The translations under genes were made by a program, and so were the position numbers. A model generated the notes under the pieces. It did not search any database. It was given only the letters and a program-made list of their open reading frames with translations, and was not told the DNA's origin. DNA of 33,960 nt from assembly GCA_024645305.1 (NCBI GenBank), contig JAHEFU010000002.1, positions 1 to 33,960 of the forward strand, given 5' to 3'. Of this stretch, positions 1 through 6,591 are shown piece after piece (within the stretch, counting starts at the first letter, position 1; each line of letters begins with the position of its first letter). This DNA comes from Planctomycetales bacterium. GTDB lineage: Bacteria; 4484-113; JAFGCY01.

Positions 1-1
1 C

Positions 2-1057
2 AACCGCAGCAAGCTGCCACCGGACAGCCGGCTGGTCTGGCACAGTGACAAGCTCAGTGTGGCCCCCGGCCGGGAGCGTCAGCTGAGCCTGGACTGGATC
101 TCCAGCTCGCCGGGCAGCAGCGGACAGCAGGGTCACGACACGATCCTGCTGGAGAACCGCAGCATCCACCTCCCGCGCGAAAGCGCCACCTTCTTCTCCA
201 ACAAGCCCGAGCGCGTCAGTCGGGCCCAGCTGCTGTACTTCGCCAGTCTGCGCGGGCAGCAGGCGGCGCGACTTGTCTTCCACCACCAGAACCAGAGCGG
301 CACCGACCTTGATTTCATCTGCCGTCTGCTCAACACCGGCCAGACCGCGGCCAGTGTGCATGTGGTGCCGGGGCTGGCGGAACCGGATGTGAATACCTTT
401 TATGTGGGTTACCGCTCAGCTGAGGACTTCTGGCACAACCTCAACAGCGGCAATGGCTATGTACTGGAGATTCCCGCCGGAGGCCAGGTCTTCCTCGTCA
501 ACCAGCAGCTCAGGCATGGCAACACCGCCAGCGGCTACATGTCGCTCTCCAACCTCGGCACGGCGGATCTGCGGCTGGAAACCATGAGCGTCAACCACGG
601 CAGCCCTGTCCCGCCCTGGGCCCTCGAAAACACCGGCGAGGCCAGCTACTGCGTCTTCGGCGAGCCCTATTTCACTGCCAACATGCAGTACAACACGGGC
701 GACAACTGGCTGTACATGCGCCTCGGCAGCCAGCTGCCGGCAAGCTCAACTGACAGCACCGTGCTGCAGGGCTGCTATGGCATGACCCACAGCTACAACA
801 TCGAGCTGCGCAACTCCTACAACTATCCGGCCCTGGTATTCGTCGTGCTGCGCGCCAGTGCGGGAGAGGTCAAGGGGCAGTTCTTCATTGACGACGAATA
901 CCTCGGCACGGCCCTGGTCGCCAGTGGGGAGGAGCAGCTGCTGAAGGACATCCCCCTGCGGCCCGGAGAGACAAAGCTGTTGAAGATCCGGACCATCCCG
1001 CTCAATGGCGGATTCTACCCTGCAAGCATCATCATTCGGGAGCAGCGCTACCCTTGA
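2..1057 (+). CDS. 3' part of an unrecognised protein (5'-truncated by window edge)
   Basis: The reading frame is open from the first bases of the window and no stop lies upstream of the first possible GTG at 59, so the gene almost certainly begins outside. About 350 residues are visible, ending in TGA at 1055-1057. I recognise no family. The sequence is rich in Asn, Gly, Ser and aromatic residues, with alternating hydrophobic stretches (for example LRLETMSVNHG and YNYPALVFVVLRASAG). That pattern suggests a beta-sandwich surface or secreted protein; this is inference only. There is one Cys in SYCVFGEPYF and no transmembrane segment in the visible part. A 6-bp hairpin follows the stop at 1071-1087 but has no T-run. 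Confidence 0.75.
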   Translation, partial: NRSKLPPDSRLVWHSDKLSVAPGRERQLSLDWISSSPGSSGQQGHDTILLENRSIHLPRESATFFSNKPERVSRAQLLYFASLRGQQAARLVFHHQNQSGTDLDFICRLLNTGQTAASVHVVPGLAEPDVNTFYVGYRSAEDFWHNLNSGNGYVLEIPAGGQVFLVNQQLRHGNTASGYMSLSNLGTADLRLETMSVNHGSPVPPWALENTGEASYCVFGEPYFTANMQYNTGDNWLYMRLGSQLPASSTDSTVLQGCYGMTHSYNIELRNSYNYPALVFVVLRASAGEVKGQFFIDDEYLGTALVASGEEQLLKDIPLRPGETKLLKIRTIPLNGGFYPASIIIREQRYP

Positions 1058-1393
1058 GGACCCTGCTGCGGGGCATGGCTCATGCCCGGTGGACTGTGTT
1101 CAACAGGCCGCTGAAACCTATCAACAATCAATCAACAGAGTAAAACTAGACATTTGTCTGGTATTTGACGGTCTGAAATTTGCATAAAAGCCAGATTCAG
1201 ACTCATTTTCCAACTTGAGGGCTGTTCAGGAAGGGGATACTAATATATACTTTCTCGAAGCAATCCGCCCGGATCGGAGCTTTGCGCTGCGTCGGTCCGT
1301 TACAACCTGAGGGTTGGGGCTGCTTGCACAGGACGGGGCGAGCTGATAATATGGGTGCTTGTCCGCAGCGTAAATCTGAGATGAGGCGATGAT
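1058..1393. other. Intergenic region without a gene
   Basis: About 336 bases separate the truncated gene from the Cys-rich protein gene. It holds a perfect hairpin (GGGCAT at 1071-1076 with ATGCCC at 1082-1087, loop GGCTC) just after the upstream stop. This may be a weak terminator or an mRNA 3' end, but no T-tract follows. An AT-richer stretch spans 1135-1250, and a candidate promoter sits at 1324-1350. I see no RNA gene or convincing small ORF. Confidence 0.6.
1324..1350 (+). promoter_or_regulatory. Candidate sigma70-type promoter of the Cys-rich protein gene
   Basis: TTGCAC at 1324-1329 and GATAAT at 1345-1350 are separated by 15 bp. The -10 is strong but the spacer is short. A start near 1357 would give a leader of about 37 nt with an SD-like GAGG just before ATG 1394. 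Confidence 0.4.
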
Positions 1394-2725
1394 ATGCGCT
1401 TTCTAATTACAGGGTTGATGATGAGTATTCTGGCATTGGGCACGGCTTTCGCGTCCGATGGTGGAAAGGGCGAAGTCACTGGACTGCCGCTCTACGAGGG
1501 GCCGATGTACCGCAGCCTTGATTCCAAGGTTGAGGATATTGCAATCGACCCGCAGTTTCATGCGTTCCAGACTCGGGGTGTCGATGAGGTGGGCTTCAGC
1601 CCGCTGACCCTCGAGGATTTCCGCCTGCCGGTTCCCGGCCGCGCGGAGACCATGTTCAACTGGGAGCGCATGACCTATCCGGATAACTCAAAGGTCGTGT
1701 GGCACGATGACTGCCACAAGTTCACGGTCAGTGCGTTCTTCTTCACCCGCGATATGGTCCGCGACCATATCCAGACCCTGATCGACGCGTACTACGTCTG
1801 CGATCCCAATGTGGTGCAGCAGATGATTGACTTCTACGCTGAAGTCACCCCGCAAAGTGGTGAGGCCATCAGCTGGGTCTGGTTCGCGATTGATGAAGAC
1901 AACCACGACATCACCGACCTCGGTGGCAACCGCTACTTCGAGCGGTACCTGGCCAACTTCAAGGATAAGTTCTACCTTGAGTTCGGCCTGCCCAAGGCGC
2001 AGGCTCAGGTTGATGAGAATGTCCACGACTTCCTCTACAACTACCAGCGCCGCGGCAAGTTCGTCTGTGGTCCGGACCTGCACTACAAGAAGTGTGGCGA
2101 TGAGGCCTGCGACGGTTCCTGCGCCAAGTGCACCGCCAGCTGCGCAGAGAAGGAATGCAACGTCTGCCGCAAGAAGGGCACCGCCAAGGGTGATGAGGCT
2201 CTCTACTGCAAGGATTACAAGTACCACGGCTTCAGCCTGGACCTCAATGAGAATTACGTTTATTACCCGCGCAAGGCCGTGATCGAGGACATCACCTACG
2301 ACCACGTGGCCCGCGCCTACCGCTGGAAGTTCGCCTGGCGCTTCAACGACTGCGAAATCAACTTCCTGCGTGAGATGTGCCAGTACGGCGAAGTCTTTGA
2401 CATCGCACTGGTGCTCTCCGACCCGACTTGGTTCGCCCATGCCAAGGTGGATGCCCGCCTCAAGCGCAACATCCTCGCCAGCATGGATCCGACCGCCTGG
2501 GGCAATGTGTGGCCCGCCAGCAACCTGCCAATGGACATGAGCTGCTGCCCCTGCGGCCTGCCCACCTGTGATGGCAACTGCACACCCAACGGTCCGGTGG
2601 ACTGGGACTTCAGCCGTCCGGCCAAGCCGAACGGGCCTGTCACCCCGAGCAATGGCAATCCGCCGACGAAGTACGATCCTCCCCAGAAGGACAAGGAAAC
2701 CGACGTCGTCCCCGGCAAGGGATAA
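1394..2725 (+). CDS. Secreted cysteine-rich protein of unknown function
   Basis: 443 aa with a clear N-terminal signal peptide (MRFLITGLMMSILALGTAFA, then SDGG), so it is exported. It carries 18 Cys. Nine lie between about residues 225 and 270, including CxxC pairs (CAKC, CNVC). Five more lie at about 382-396 (CCPC, then a further pair). The motif C-x4-C-D-G-[SN]-C occurs twice, at about residues 234-243 (CGDEACDGSC) and 387-396 (CGLPTCDGNC). The region between is acidic and aromatic, and the last 40 residues are Pro/Lys/Asn-rich and probably disordered. I recognise no family. The Cys pattern suggests metal binding or a disulfide-knotted module (inference). The gene stands alone, with its own candidate promoter and a strong terminator at 2751-2778. 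A GAGG element at 1383-1386 serves as SD for ATG 1394. Confidence 0.85.
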   Translation: MRFLITGLMMSILALGTAFASDGGKGEVTGLPLYEGPMYRSLDSKVEDIAIDPQFHAFQTRGVDEVGFSPLTLEDFRLPVPGRAETMFNWERMTYPDNSKVVWHDDCHKFTVSAFFFTRDMVRDHIQTLIDAYYVCDPNVVQQMIDFYAEVTPQSGEAISWVWFAIDEDNHDITDLGGNRYFERYLANFKDKFYLEFGLPKAQAQVDENVHDFLYNYQRRGKFVCGPDLHYKKCGDEACDGSCAKCTASCAEKECNVCRKKGTAKGDEALYCKDYKYHGFSLDLNENYVYYPRKAVIEDITYDHVARAYRWKFAWRFNDCEINFLREMCQYGEVFDIALVLSDPTWFAHAKVDARLKRNILASMDPTAWGNVWPASNLPMDMSCCPCGLPTCDGNCTPNGPVDWDFSRPAKPNGPVTPSNGNPPTKYDPPQKDKETDVVPGKG

Positions 2726-2750
2726 GTCCCACCCTGAACTGAAAGCAGAA

Positions 2751-2778
2751 GAGCCCCGCCATGGCGGGGCTCTTTTTT
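2751..2778 (+). terminator. Rho-independent terminator after the Cys-rich gene
   Basis: A perfect 10-bp stem, GAGCCCCGCC (2751-2760) with GGCGGGGCTC (2763-2772), is followed by six T at 2773-2778. It lies between two convergent genes. The opposite strand has only a weak T-tract, so it mainly serves the + strand. Confidence 0.93.
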
Positions 2779-2816
2779 GTTTCTGCGTGTACGCCCTAGT
2801 GCGCTGGGAATAGCGC

Positions 2817-3296
2817 CTAGCGGGTCTGGCCTCCCCAGCGTGTATCAAGCACTCCCCTGCGCCCGAACACCACCAGTCTGTATCCCGCACTGTCAGCGGT
2901 TTCCAGCCGTTCGTAATGCAGCATGCCGATGCTGTCCGGGGCAGTGAAATATTCACTGCCGGTCTCACGGATCGGCTGGCCTGAATAGGGATTACGTGGC
3001 CACTGGCCGTCAAGCAGGACGTACTGGGACACATCCGCCAGTTGCTCCGGGAAGTCCATCTCATCCGCAAAGTAATGCTGGATGGCCCGCTCGAACTGGT
3101 TGGCCTGGATCCGCATGGCCCGGTCCTTGGGGTAAGCCTGGCCGCTGATCAGCACAGCCAGGATCACGAAGCACATCAGGGCCAGTGCATACCTGATCAG
3201 CGCACTGGCATAACGCTGCTCCCGCTCCAGCTCATACAGCTGGGTATGGGAACCTCGCAGTGGATTGCTGGACCTGGGGTCCTTTTCTGTATACAT
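2817..3296 (-). CDS. Single-pass membrane protein with pseudopilin-like C-terminal domain
   Basis: 159 aa. A charged cytoplasmic N-terminus of about 32 residues is followed by one transmembrane helix (about 33-52, YALALMCFVILAVLISG). A periplasmic domain follows, containing an amphipathic helix (FERAIQHYFADEMDFPEQL) and the segment WPRNPYSGQPI. This helix, short strand, then NP(Y/F)(S/T)G pattern resembles the globular part of type II secretion/type IV pseudopilins (GspG-like), where helix residues precede a P-x-NP-x-G loop. There is no prepilin peptidase motif at the N-terminus, so it is not a canonical pilin. The start is supported by AAGGAG seven bases before ATG. Possible -35 TTGACA at 3340-3345 sits inside a 6-bp inverted repeat. 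Function is unknown. Confidence 0.75.
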   Translation of the reverse strand: MYTEKDPRSSNPLRGSHTQLYELEREQRYASALIRYALALMCFVILAVLISGQAYPKDRAMRIQANQFERAIQHYFADEMDFPEQLADVSQYVLLDGQWPRNPYSGQPIRETGSEYFTAPDSIGMLHYERLETADSAGYRLVVFGRRGVLDTRWGGQTR

Positions 3297-3316
3297 GAAA
3301 TCACTCCTTGCAAAAC

Positions 3317-3354
3317 ATGGAATGACCTATGCCGGCCCTTGTCAATTCAGGGCC
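3317..3354 (-). promoter_or_regulatory. Candidate promoter and overlapping inverted repeat for the pseudopilin-like gene
   Basis: On the minus strand TTGACA (3345-3340) is a perfect -35, and 17 bp further is TTCCAT (3322-3317), a poor -10. A perfect inverted repeat, GGCCCT (3334-3339) with AGGGCC (3349-3354), spacer 9, encloses the -35 and could be an operator. Confidence 0.35.
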
Positions 3355-3498
3355 ATGAGTGGGTTTCAGCCGGTTCCCATCATCATTCGCAGTATCAGTC
3401 CCTGCTAGATTAAACCTGAATAATCGGAGATTTGCATGGCTTGCCAGGAGATTGAGGAAGAATTTATCGTGACTGAAAAAGCGAATCATTCCGTTCTG

Positions 3499-3507
3499 TG
3501 GTACAAT
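3499..3507 (+). promoter_or_regulatory. Extended -10 promoter of nadA
   Basis: TG at 3499-3500, one base, then TACAAT at 3502-3507 form an extended -10; no good -35 is visible. Transcription would begin near 3514, directly before the inverted repeat at 3516-3540. This places the nadA start at ATG 3562 rather than at the in-frame ATG 3436. Confidence 0.55.
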
Positions 3508-3515
3508 GATATTGG

Positions 3516-3540
3516 AATTAGTGTATATCTTACACTAATT
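3516..3540 (+). promoter_or_regulatory. Perfect 10-bp inverted repeat at the nadA transcription start (probable operator)
   Basis: AATTAGTGTA (3516-3525), spacer TATCT, TACACTAATT (3531-3540). The arms are perfect, AT-rich and lie immediately downstream of the -10, where a bound repressor would block transcription. NAD biosynthesis is commonly controlled by nicotinate- or ADP-ribose-responsive repressors (NiaR, NrtR, NadQ and others). Which, if any, acts here cannot be decided from the sequence. Confidence 0.7.
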
Positions 3541-3561
3541 AACGAATGGAAAGGTGATTGG

Positions 3562-4611
3562 ATGTCCGTAGAGACCCTCAAGTGGAGCAGCCTGCCCTAT
3601 ACAGAGGAGCAGATCGCAGATGAGGCCGCGCGCCTGCACAGCCGCCTCAACGTGATCGGCTGGAGCCCCATCGAATGCGCGCTGATTGCCCCGTTGACCT
3701 TCGAGATCAACCAGCTCAAGCAGAAGCTCAATGCCGTTGTACTGGCCCATAGTTACCAGACTCCGGACATCATCTACGGCATAGCCGACCATGTCGGTGA
3801 CAGCCTCGGGCTGTCCCAGGAAGCCGCCTCCACCAGTGCCGATGTCGTGGTGTTCTGCGGTGTGAAGTTCATGGCTGAAACCGCCAAGATCCTCTCCCCG
3901 CAGAAGACGGTGCTGCTGCCTGACGACCGCGCCGGCTGCTCACTGGCTGCCAGCATCACCGCTGAGGATGTGCGCGCACTCAAGCGCCGCTACCCCGGAG
4001 TGCTGGTGGTCTGCTACGTGAACACCTATGCCGATGTCAAGGCCGAGTCCGATGCCTGCTGCACCTCGGCCAATGCCCTGGCTGTGGTGGACGACATGCC
4101 CGGCGACAGGGTGATCTTCCTGCCGGATGCCCTGATGGCCGCCAACCTGGCCCCGCTGACGAAAAAGGAGATCATCTCCTGGCACGGCACCTGCGTGGTC
4201 CACGAGAACTTCGGCAGCGCCGAGCTGGAGGCCTTCCGCGGCCAGTACCCGGATGCGAAGGTGCTGGCCCATACCGAATGCGTTCCCGAAGTGGTGGCCC
4301 AGGCTGACATGGCCGGCAGCACCAGCGGGATGGAACGCTACATCGCCGAGCATGACGAGGCAAAGACCTTCATGCTGGTCACGGAATGCGGCATGACGGA
4401 CAAGCTCAAGGTGCAGTTCCCCGACCGGGACTTCATCGGCACCTGCGTGCTCTGCCCCTTCATGAAGAAGATCGAGCTGCGCAATGTGCTTAGCGCCATG
4501 AAGGATCCGGATGTCAGCCAGGTGATCGAGCTGCCGGAAGATGTGATCCGCCGCGGCCGCGTGGCCCTGGACCGCATGCTCTCCGTGGGTCGCGCCGAGC
4601 GCGTGAAGTAG
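3562..4611 (+). CDS. nadA: Quinolinate synthase NadA
   Basis: Condenses iminoaspartate with dihydroxyacetone phosphate to quinolinate, the precursor step of de novo NAD synthesis, using a [4Fe-4S] cluster; cytoplasmic. Starting at ATG 3562 the protein has 349 aa. Family landmarks are LAHSYQTPDI, GDSLGLSQEA, CGVKFMAETAKIL (Cys99), DACCTSANAL, WHGTCVVHE (Cys211), HTECVPEVV, AGSTSGM and CPFMKKI (Cys298). Cys99, Cys211 and Cys298 match the three cluster ligands; Cys295 adds a nearby CxxC. An in-frame ATG at 3436 would add 42 unconserved residues. I reject it because the promoter, operator and an AAAGG SD at 3550-3554 lie between. nadB and nadC are not in this window, so the gene appears monocistronic. 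Confidence 0.97.
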   Translation: MSVETLKWSSLPYTEEQIADEAARLHSRLNVIGWSPIECALIAPLTFEINQLKQKLNAVVLAHSYQTPDIIYGIADHVGDSLGLSQEAASTSADVVVFCGVKFMAETAKILSPQKTVLLPDDRAGCSLAASITAEDVRALKRRYPGVLVVCYVNTYADVKAESDACCTSANALAVVDDMPGDRVIFLPDALMAANLAPLTKKEIISWHGTCVVHENFGSAELEAFRGQYPDAKVLAHTECVPEVVAQADMAGSTSGMERYIAEHDEAKTFMLVTECGMTDKLKVQFPDRDFIGTCVLCPFMKKIELRNVLSAMKDPDVSQVIELPEDVIRRGRVALDRMLSVGRAERVK

Positions 4612-4641
4612 GGCTGTGCTACTTCAATCTGCCCGCAGGCT

Positions 4642-4654
4642 GCCCCGTCGGGGC
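4642..4654 (+). terminator. Weak hairpin after nadA
   Basis: GCCCC and GGGGC arms within 4642-4654, three-base loop, followed only by a short T-run (GGACTTTAAC). It may end the nadA transcript, but the T-tract is poor. Confidence 0.3.
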
Positions 4655-4685
4655 GGACTTTAACATCCAATAACATCAGGATTGC

Positions 4686-4713
4686 TTGACTGCGTTGCCA
4701 GGCTGCGGATAAT
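4686..4713 (+). promoter_or_regulatory. Strong sigma70-type promoter in front of a structured non-coding region
   Basis: TTGACT (4686-4691) and GATAAT (4708-4713) with a 16-bp spacer are the best matched -35/-10 pair in the window. Transcription would begin near 4720. No + strand gene follows until 6592, and the next gene (5249-5605) is on the opposite strand, so the promoter drives no obvious protein. Confidence 0.65.
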
Positions 4714-4719
4714 AGCAAT

Positions 4720-5243
4720 TGCTATAGCAGAAGCATGTGTGCGACACGGATGGCAACCTTTCCCACCCGCCATCCCGGATGCAGGGACGGTGTCCCACCC
4801 AACTGGTAGTGTGGTCCGCTGAAGCGGTCCCTGGCTCAGTGGACCGGGCCTGAACAGGTAAGCCGGTCCTGCGAATACGCAGCCTGATGGACCATGTCCG
4901 CTGCTATGCGGAAACTGTCGGCAGTTCTACTGCGCGGATGGAGGCCTGACGCAAATCAGGCTATGTGCGGCCCGCAGCAAAGCGGGCCCGTGAGGCTTGC
5001 GGCGTAGCCCGTGGCGAAGGCGGGTTACAGCCTCGGCTGTGCCATGAAACCGGGCGAACTGAGGCCAAACATGAGACGGCCCGCAATCCCGAAGGATGCA
5101 CTTGGAGGTTCGGGGATTAGCTGTTCAACAGGGGGAACACGAGACAGACGAAGCGATTCAGCTTTCGCTGTTAACGGTTGCGTGTGCGCAATTTGCCGCA
5201 AGCAGGACTTTTACCTGGATTACGGTTTACGCAGCTGCTTGCT
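4720..5243 (+). ncRNA. Candidate large structured non-coding RNA, family not recognised
   Basis: About 520 nt with no credible ORF but a dense run of perfect short stems. These are 4748-4754/4769-4775 (7 bp), 4784-4788/4792-4796, 4816-4819/4824-4827 (loop TGAA), 4841-4847/4863-4869 (7 bp, enclosing CCTG/CAGG), and 4870-4873/4878-4881. Next come 4897-4901/4908-4912, 4913-4917/4922-4926 (loop TCGG), 4944-4949/4956-4961 (loop CGCAAA) and 4969-4975/4982-4988 (loop AGCAAA). Then a nested pair: 4992-4997/5029-5034 around 5004-5011/5021-5028. The rest are 5051-5055/5079-5083, 5122-5126/5135-5139, 5159-5162/5167-5170, 5178-5182/5187-5191 and 5198-5205/5235-5242 (8 bp). Short A-rich loops favour the + strand, as does the promoter at 4686-4713. 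It lacks the signatures of RNase P, tmRNA, SRP, 6S, T-box, cobalamin riboswitch and group I or II introns that I can check by eye. The 3' end is uncertain because no T-tract terminator is visible. Confidence 0.55.
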
Positions 5244-5248
5244 TACAA

Positions 5249-5605
5249 CTACCAGATCGGTGCGTCGTCAGGCCAGATCCGGGCACTCTTAGCGCCACCG
5301 GCCAGGTCAGCCAGGACTTCGCGCTTCGAACGGTAGTCGTTAATGTTCTCGCCGTTGAAGAATCCGTTGCAGATGCTGCAGTTGCCCATGCTTACATCCA
5401 GCAGGGTCAACTCTGAATCGCAGTGCGGACAGGCCTTGCCGGACAGCACACGGCTCTGCACCTTGCGCGGATCACGATCGGACATACGGGATCCGGCCTT
5501 TTCACTGGCCGGACGAAGCCCGATAGCGCAAAGAGAACACTTTTCGCCCTGCGCTCCGACGGGGAGAACTTTCTTGCAGCTGGAACACTGCCTAGGGTTG
5601 TGCAT
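5249..5605 (-). CDS. Small protein with two CxxC-CxxC zinc ribbons
   Basis: 118 aa from ATG 5605; a TTG at 5617 would add four residues, and neither start has a good SD. Two zinc-ribbon modules are visible. Cys7/Cys10 (CSSC) pair with Cys23/Cys26 (CSLC); CPHC and CSIC form the second pair about 25 residues apart in the C-terminal half. A basic Ser/Arg-rich linker joins them. Such double ribbons occur in nucleic-acid or protein-binding adaptors, but I recognise no specific family. The gene is convergent with the candidate structured RNA, and its stop is only about 6 bases from the last helix. Confidence 0.7.
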   Translation of the reverse strand: MHNPRQCSSCKKVLPVGAQGEKCSLCAIGLRPASEKAGSRMSDRDPRKVQSRVLSGKACPHCDSELTLLDVSMGNCSICNGFFNGENINDYRSKREVLADLAGGAKSARIWPDDAPIW

Positions 5606-5637
5606 ATCGATTACCAACAGTCCAAAAAATCAAAGCA

Positions 5638-5654
5638 ACATACGTAAAGTATGT
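5638..5654 (-). promoter_or_regulatory. Inverted repeat upstream of the zinc-ribbon gene
   Basis: ACATAC (5638-5643), spacer GTAAA, GTATGT (5649-5654) is a perfect 6-bp inverted repeat. It lies in an AT-rich gap 33 bp upstream of the likely ATG at 5605, so it could be an operator. A near copy of its left part, ACATACGTTAAGT, occurs at 5738-5750, exactly 100 bp away. Confidence 0.3.
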
Positions 5655-5800
5655 CTAAGACCTAAACAGTCTAACAGAAGCTGGATATGAAATCCGGATT
5701 AATATTCGATTAACAGAAAATATAATCACCAAACCATACATACGTTAAGTGGTATTGTCTGGCTATAACAATTCCGGGCCTGTTTTGAGGGTGGCTGGCC

Positions 5801-6412
5801 TTAGTCCTTATCAGACGGTGCAGGGTGGATAGGCTCGTTCTCAATGATCAGGTCAATCAGGCCGTATTCCTTGGCTTCCTGCGGACTCATGAAATTATCC
5901 CGGTCAGTGTCGATTTCCACCTTACTGACATCCTGTCCGCTGTGCTTGGCGAGAATCTCATTGAGCTTGCGCTTGGTGTCCTGCATCTGCCTGGCATGGA
6001 TCTCGATATCGGAGGCCTGGCCCTGGAATCCGCCCCAGGGCTGGTGGATCATCACCTTGCTGTTGGGCAGGCTGTAGCGCTTGCCCTTTGTCCCGCCGGC
6101 CAGCAGGATCGCGCCCATGGAAGCCGCCAGGCCCACGCAGATCGTGGAGACATTGGGCTTGATGAGCTGCATCGTGTCATAGATCGCCAGGCCGTCAATC
6201 ACTGAGCCGCCCGGGCTGTTGATGTAGATGTCGATGTCCTTGGTGCTGTCTTCCTTCTCCAGGAACAGCAGCTGCGCAATCACGGCATTGGCGAGCTGGT
6301 CGCCGATCGGTGCTCCGATGAAGATGATGCGGTCCTTCAGCAGGCGGCTGTAGATGTCGTAGGCGCGCTCGCCGAAGTTGGACTGCTCAATTACTACCGG
6401 TACGTATGCCAT
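5801..6412 (-). CDS. clpP: ATP-dependent Clp protease proteolytic subunit ClpP
   Basis: 203 aa, the usual length of the serine peptidase that forms the Clp chamber and degrades substrates delivered by ClpX or ClpA/C in the cytoplasm. The catalytic triad is visible: Ser98 in GLAASMGAILL, His123 in MIHQPWGG, and Asp172 in DTDRDNFMS. Oxyanion strand INSPGGSV and the handle-helix region are intact. The start at ATG 6412 is supported by GGAGG nine bases upstream. No clpX or tig follows, so this is a stand-alone copy. A -10-like GATAAT on the minus strand (6462-6457) may be its promoter, giving a leader of about 40 nt. Confidence 0.98.
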   Translation of the reverse strand: MAYVPVVIEQSNFGERAYDIYSRLLKDRIIFIGAPIGDQLANAVIAQLLFLEKEDSTKDIDIYINSPGGSVIDGLAIYDTMQLIKPNVSTICVGLAASMGAILLAGGTKGKRYSLPNSKVMIHQPWGGFQGQASDIEIHARQMQDTKRKLNEILAKHSGQDVSKVEIDTDRDNFMSPQEAKEYGLIDLIIENEPIHPAPSDKD

Positions 6413-6579
6413 GTTCTAGATCCTCCGCGCCGGTATGCTACCACGCGCGCACTACCATTATCCCAGTTGTGTCAGGCAGGACAGGCTGGCTGCGCAGTCG
6501 CCCCGCTGACCAGTCTATTATGCTTGAAAATCAGCAGCCCGGACTCCGGCGTGGCCAAAATTGTCCAATCTTCAAGCGA

Positions 6580-6585
6580 TAGAAT
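6580..6585 (+). promoter_or_regulatory. -10 box placing the TolB-like gene on a leaderless transcript
   Basis: TAGAAT at 6580-6585 ends six bases before the GTG at 6592, and no SD is present. Transcription would begin at or next to the start codon. Confidence 0.45.
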
Positions 6586-6591
6586 TGCTGT

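Noticed and set aside
1688..3070. 460-codon open frame on the minus strand
   Set aside because: It is antisense to the Cys-rich protein, which has a signal peptide, SD and terminator. The translation is Val/Ala/Gly/Leu-rich without motifs, as expected for an antisense frame in high-GC coding DNA.
3436..3561. Upstream start giving NadA 42 extra residues
   Set aside because: The promoter and operator lie inside the extension, and the extra residues do not resemble NadA.
4885..4916. Hammerhead ribozyme-like CTGATG and GGAAAC elements inside the structured RNA
   Set aside because: The conserved A after CTGATG is missing and the bases between do not form the single stem II that a hammerhead requires.
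5012..5023. TGGCGAAGGCGG resembling a 16S rRNA segment
   Set aside because: Only this short stretch matches; flanking rRNA sequence is absent and the segment is the loop of a local hairpin.
4720..5243. RNase P RNA or tmRNA as identity of the structured region
   Set aside because: The RNase P GAGGAAAGTCC and ACAGAA elements and the tmRNA tRNA-like ends with CCA and tag frame were not found on either strand.
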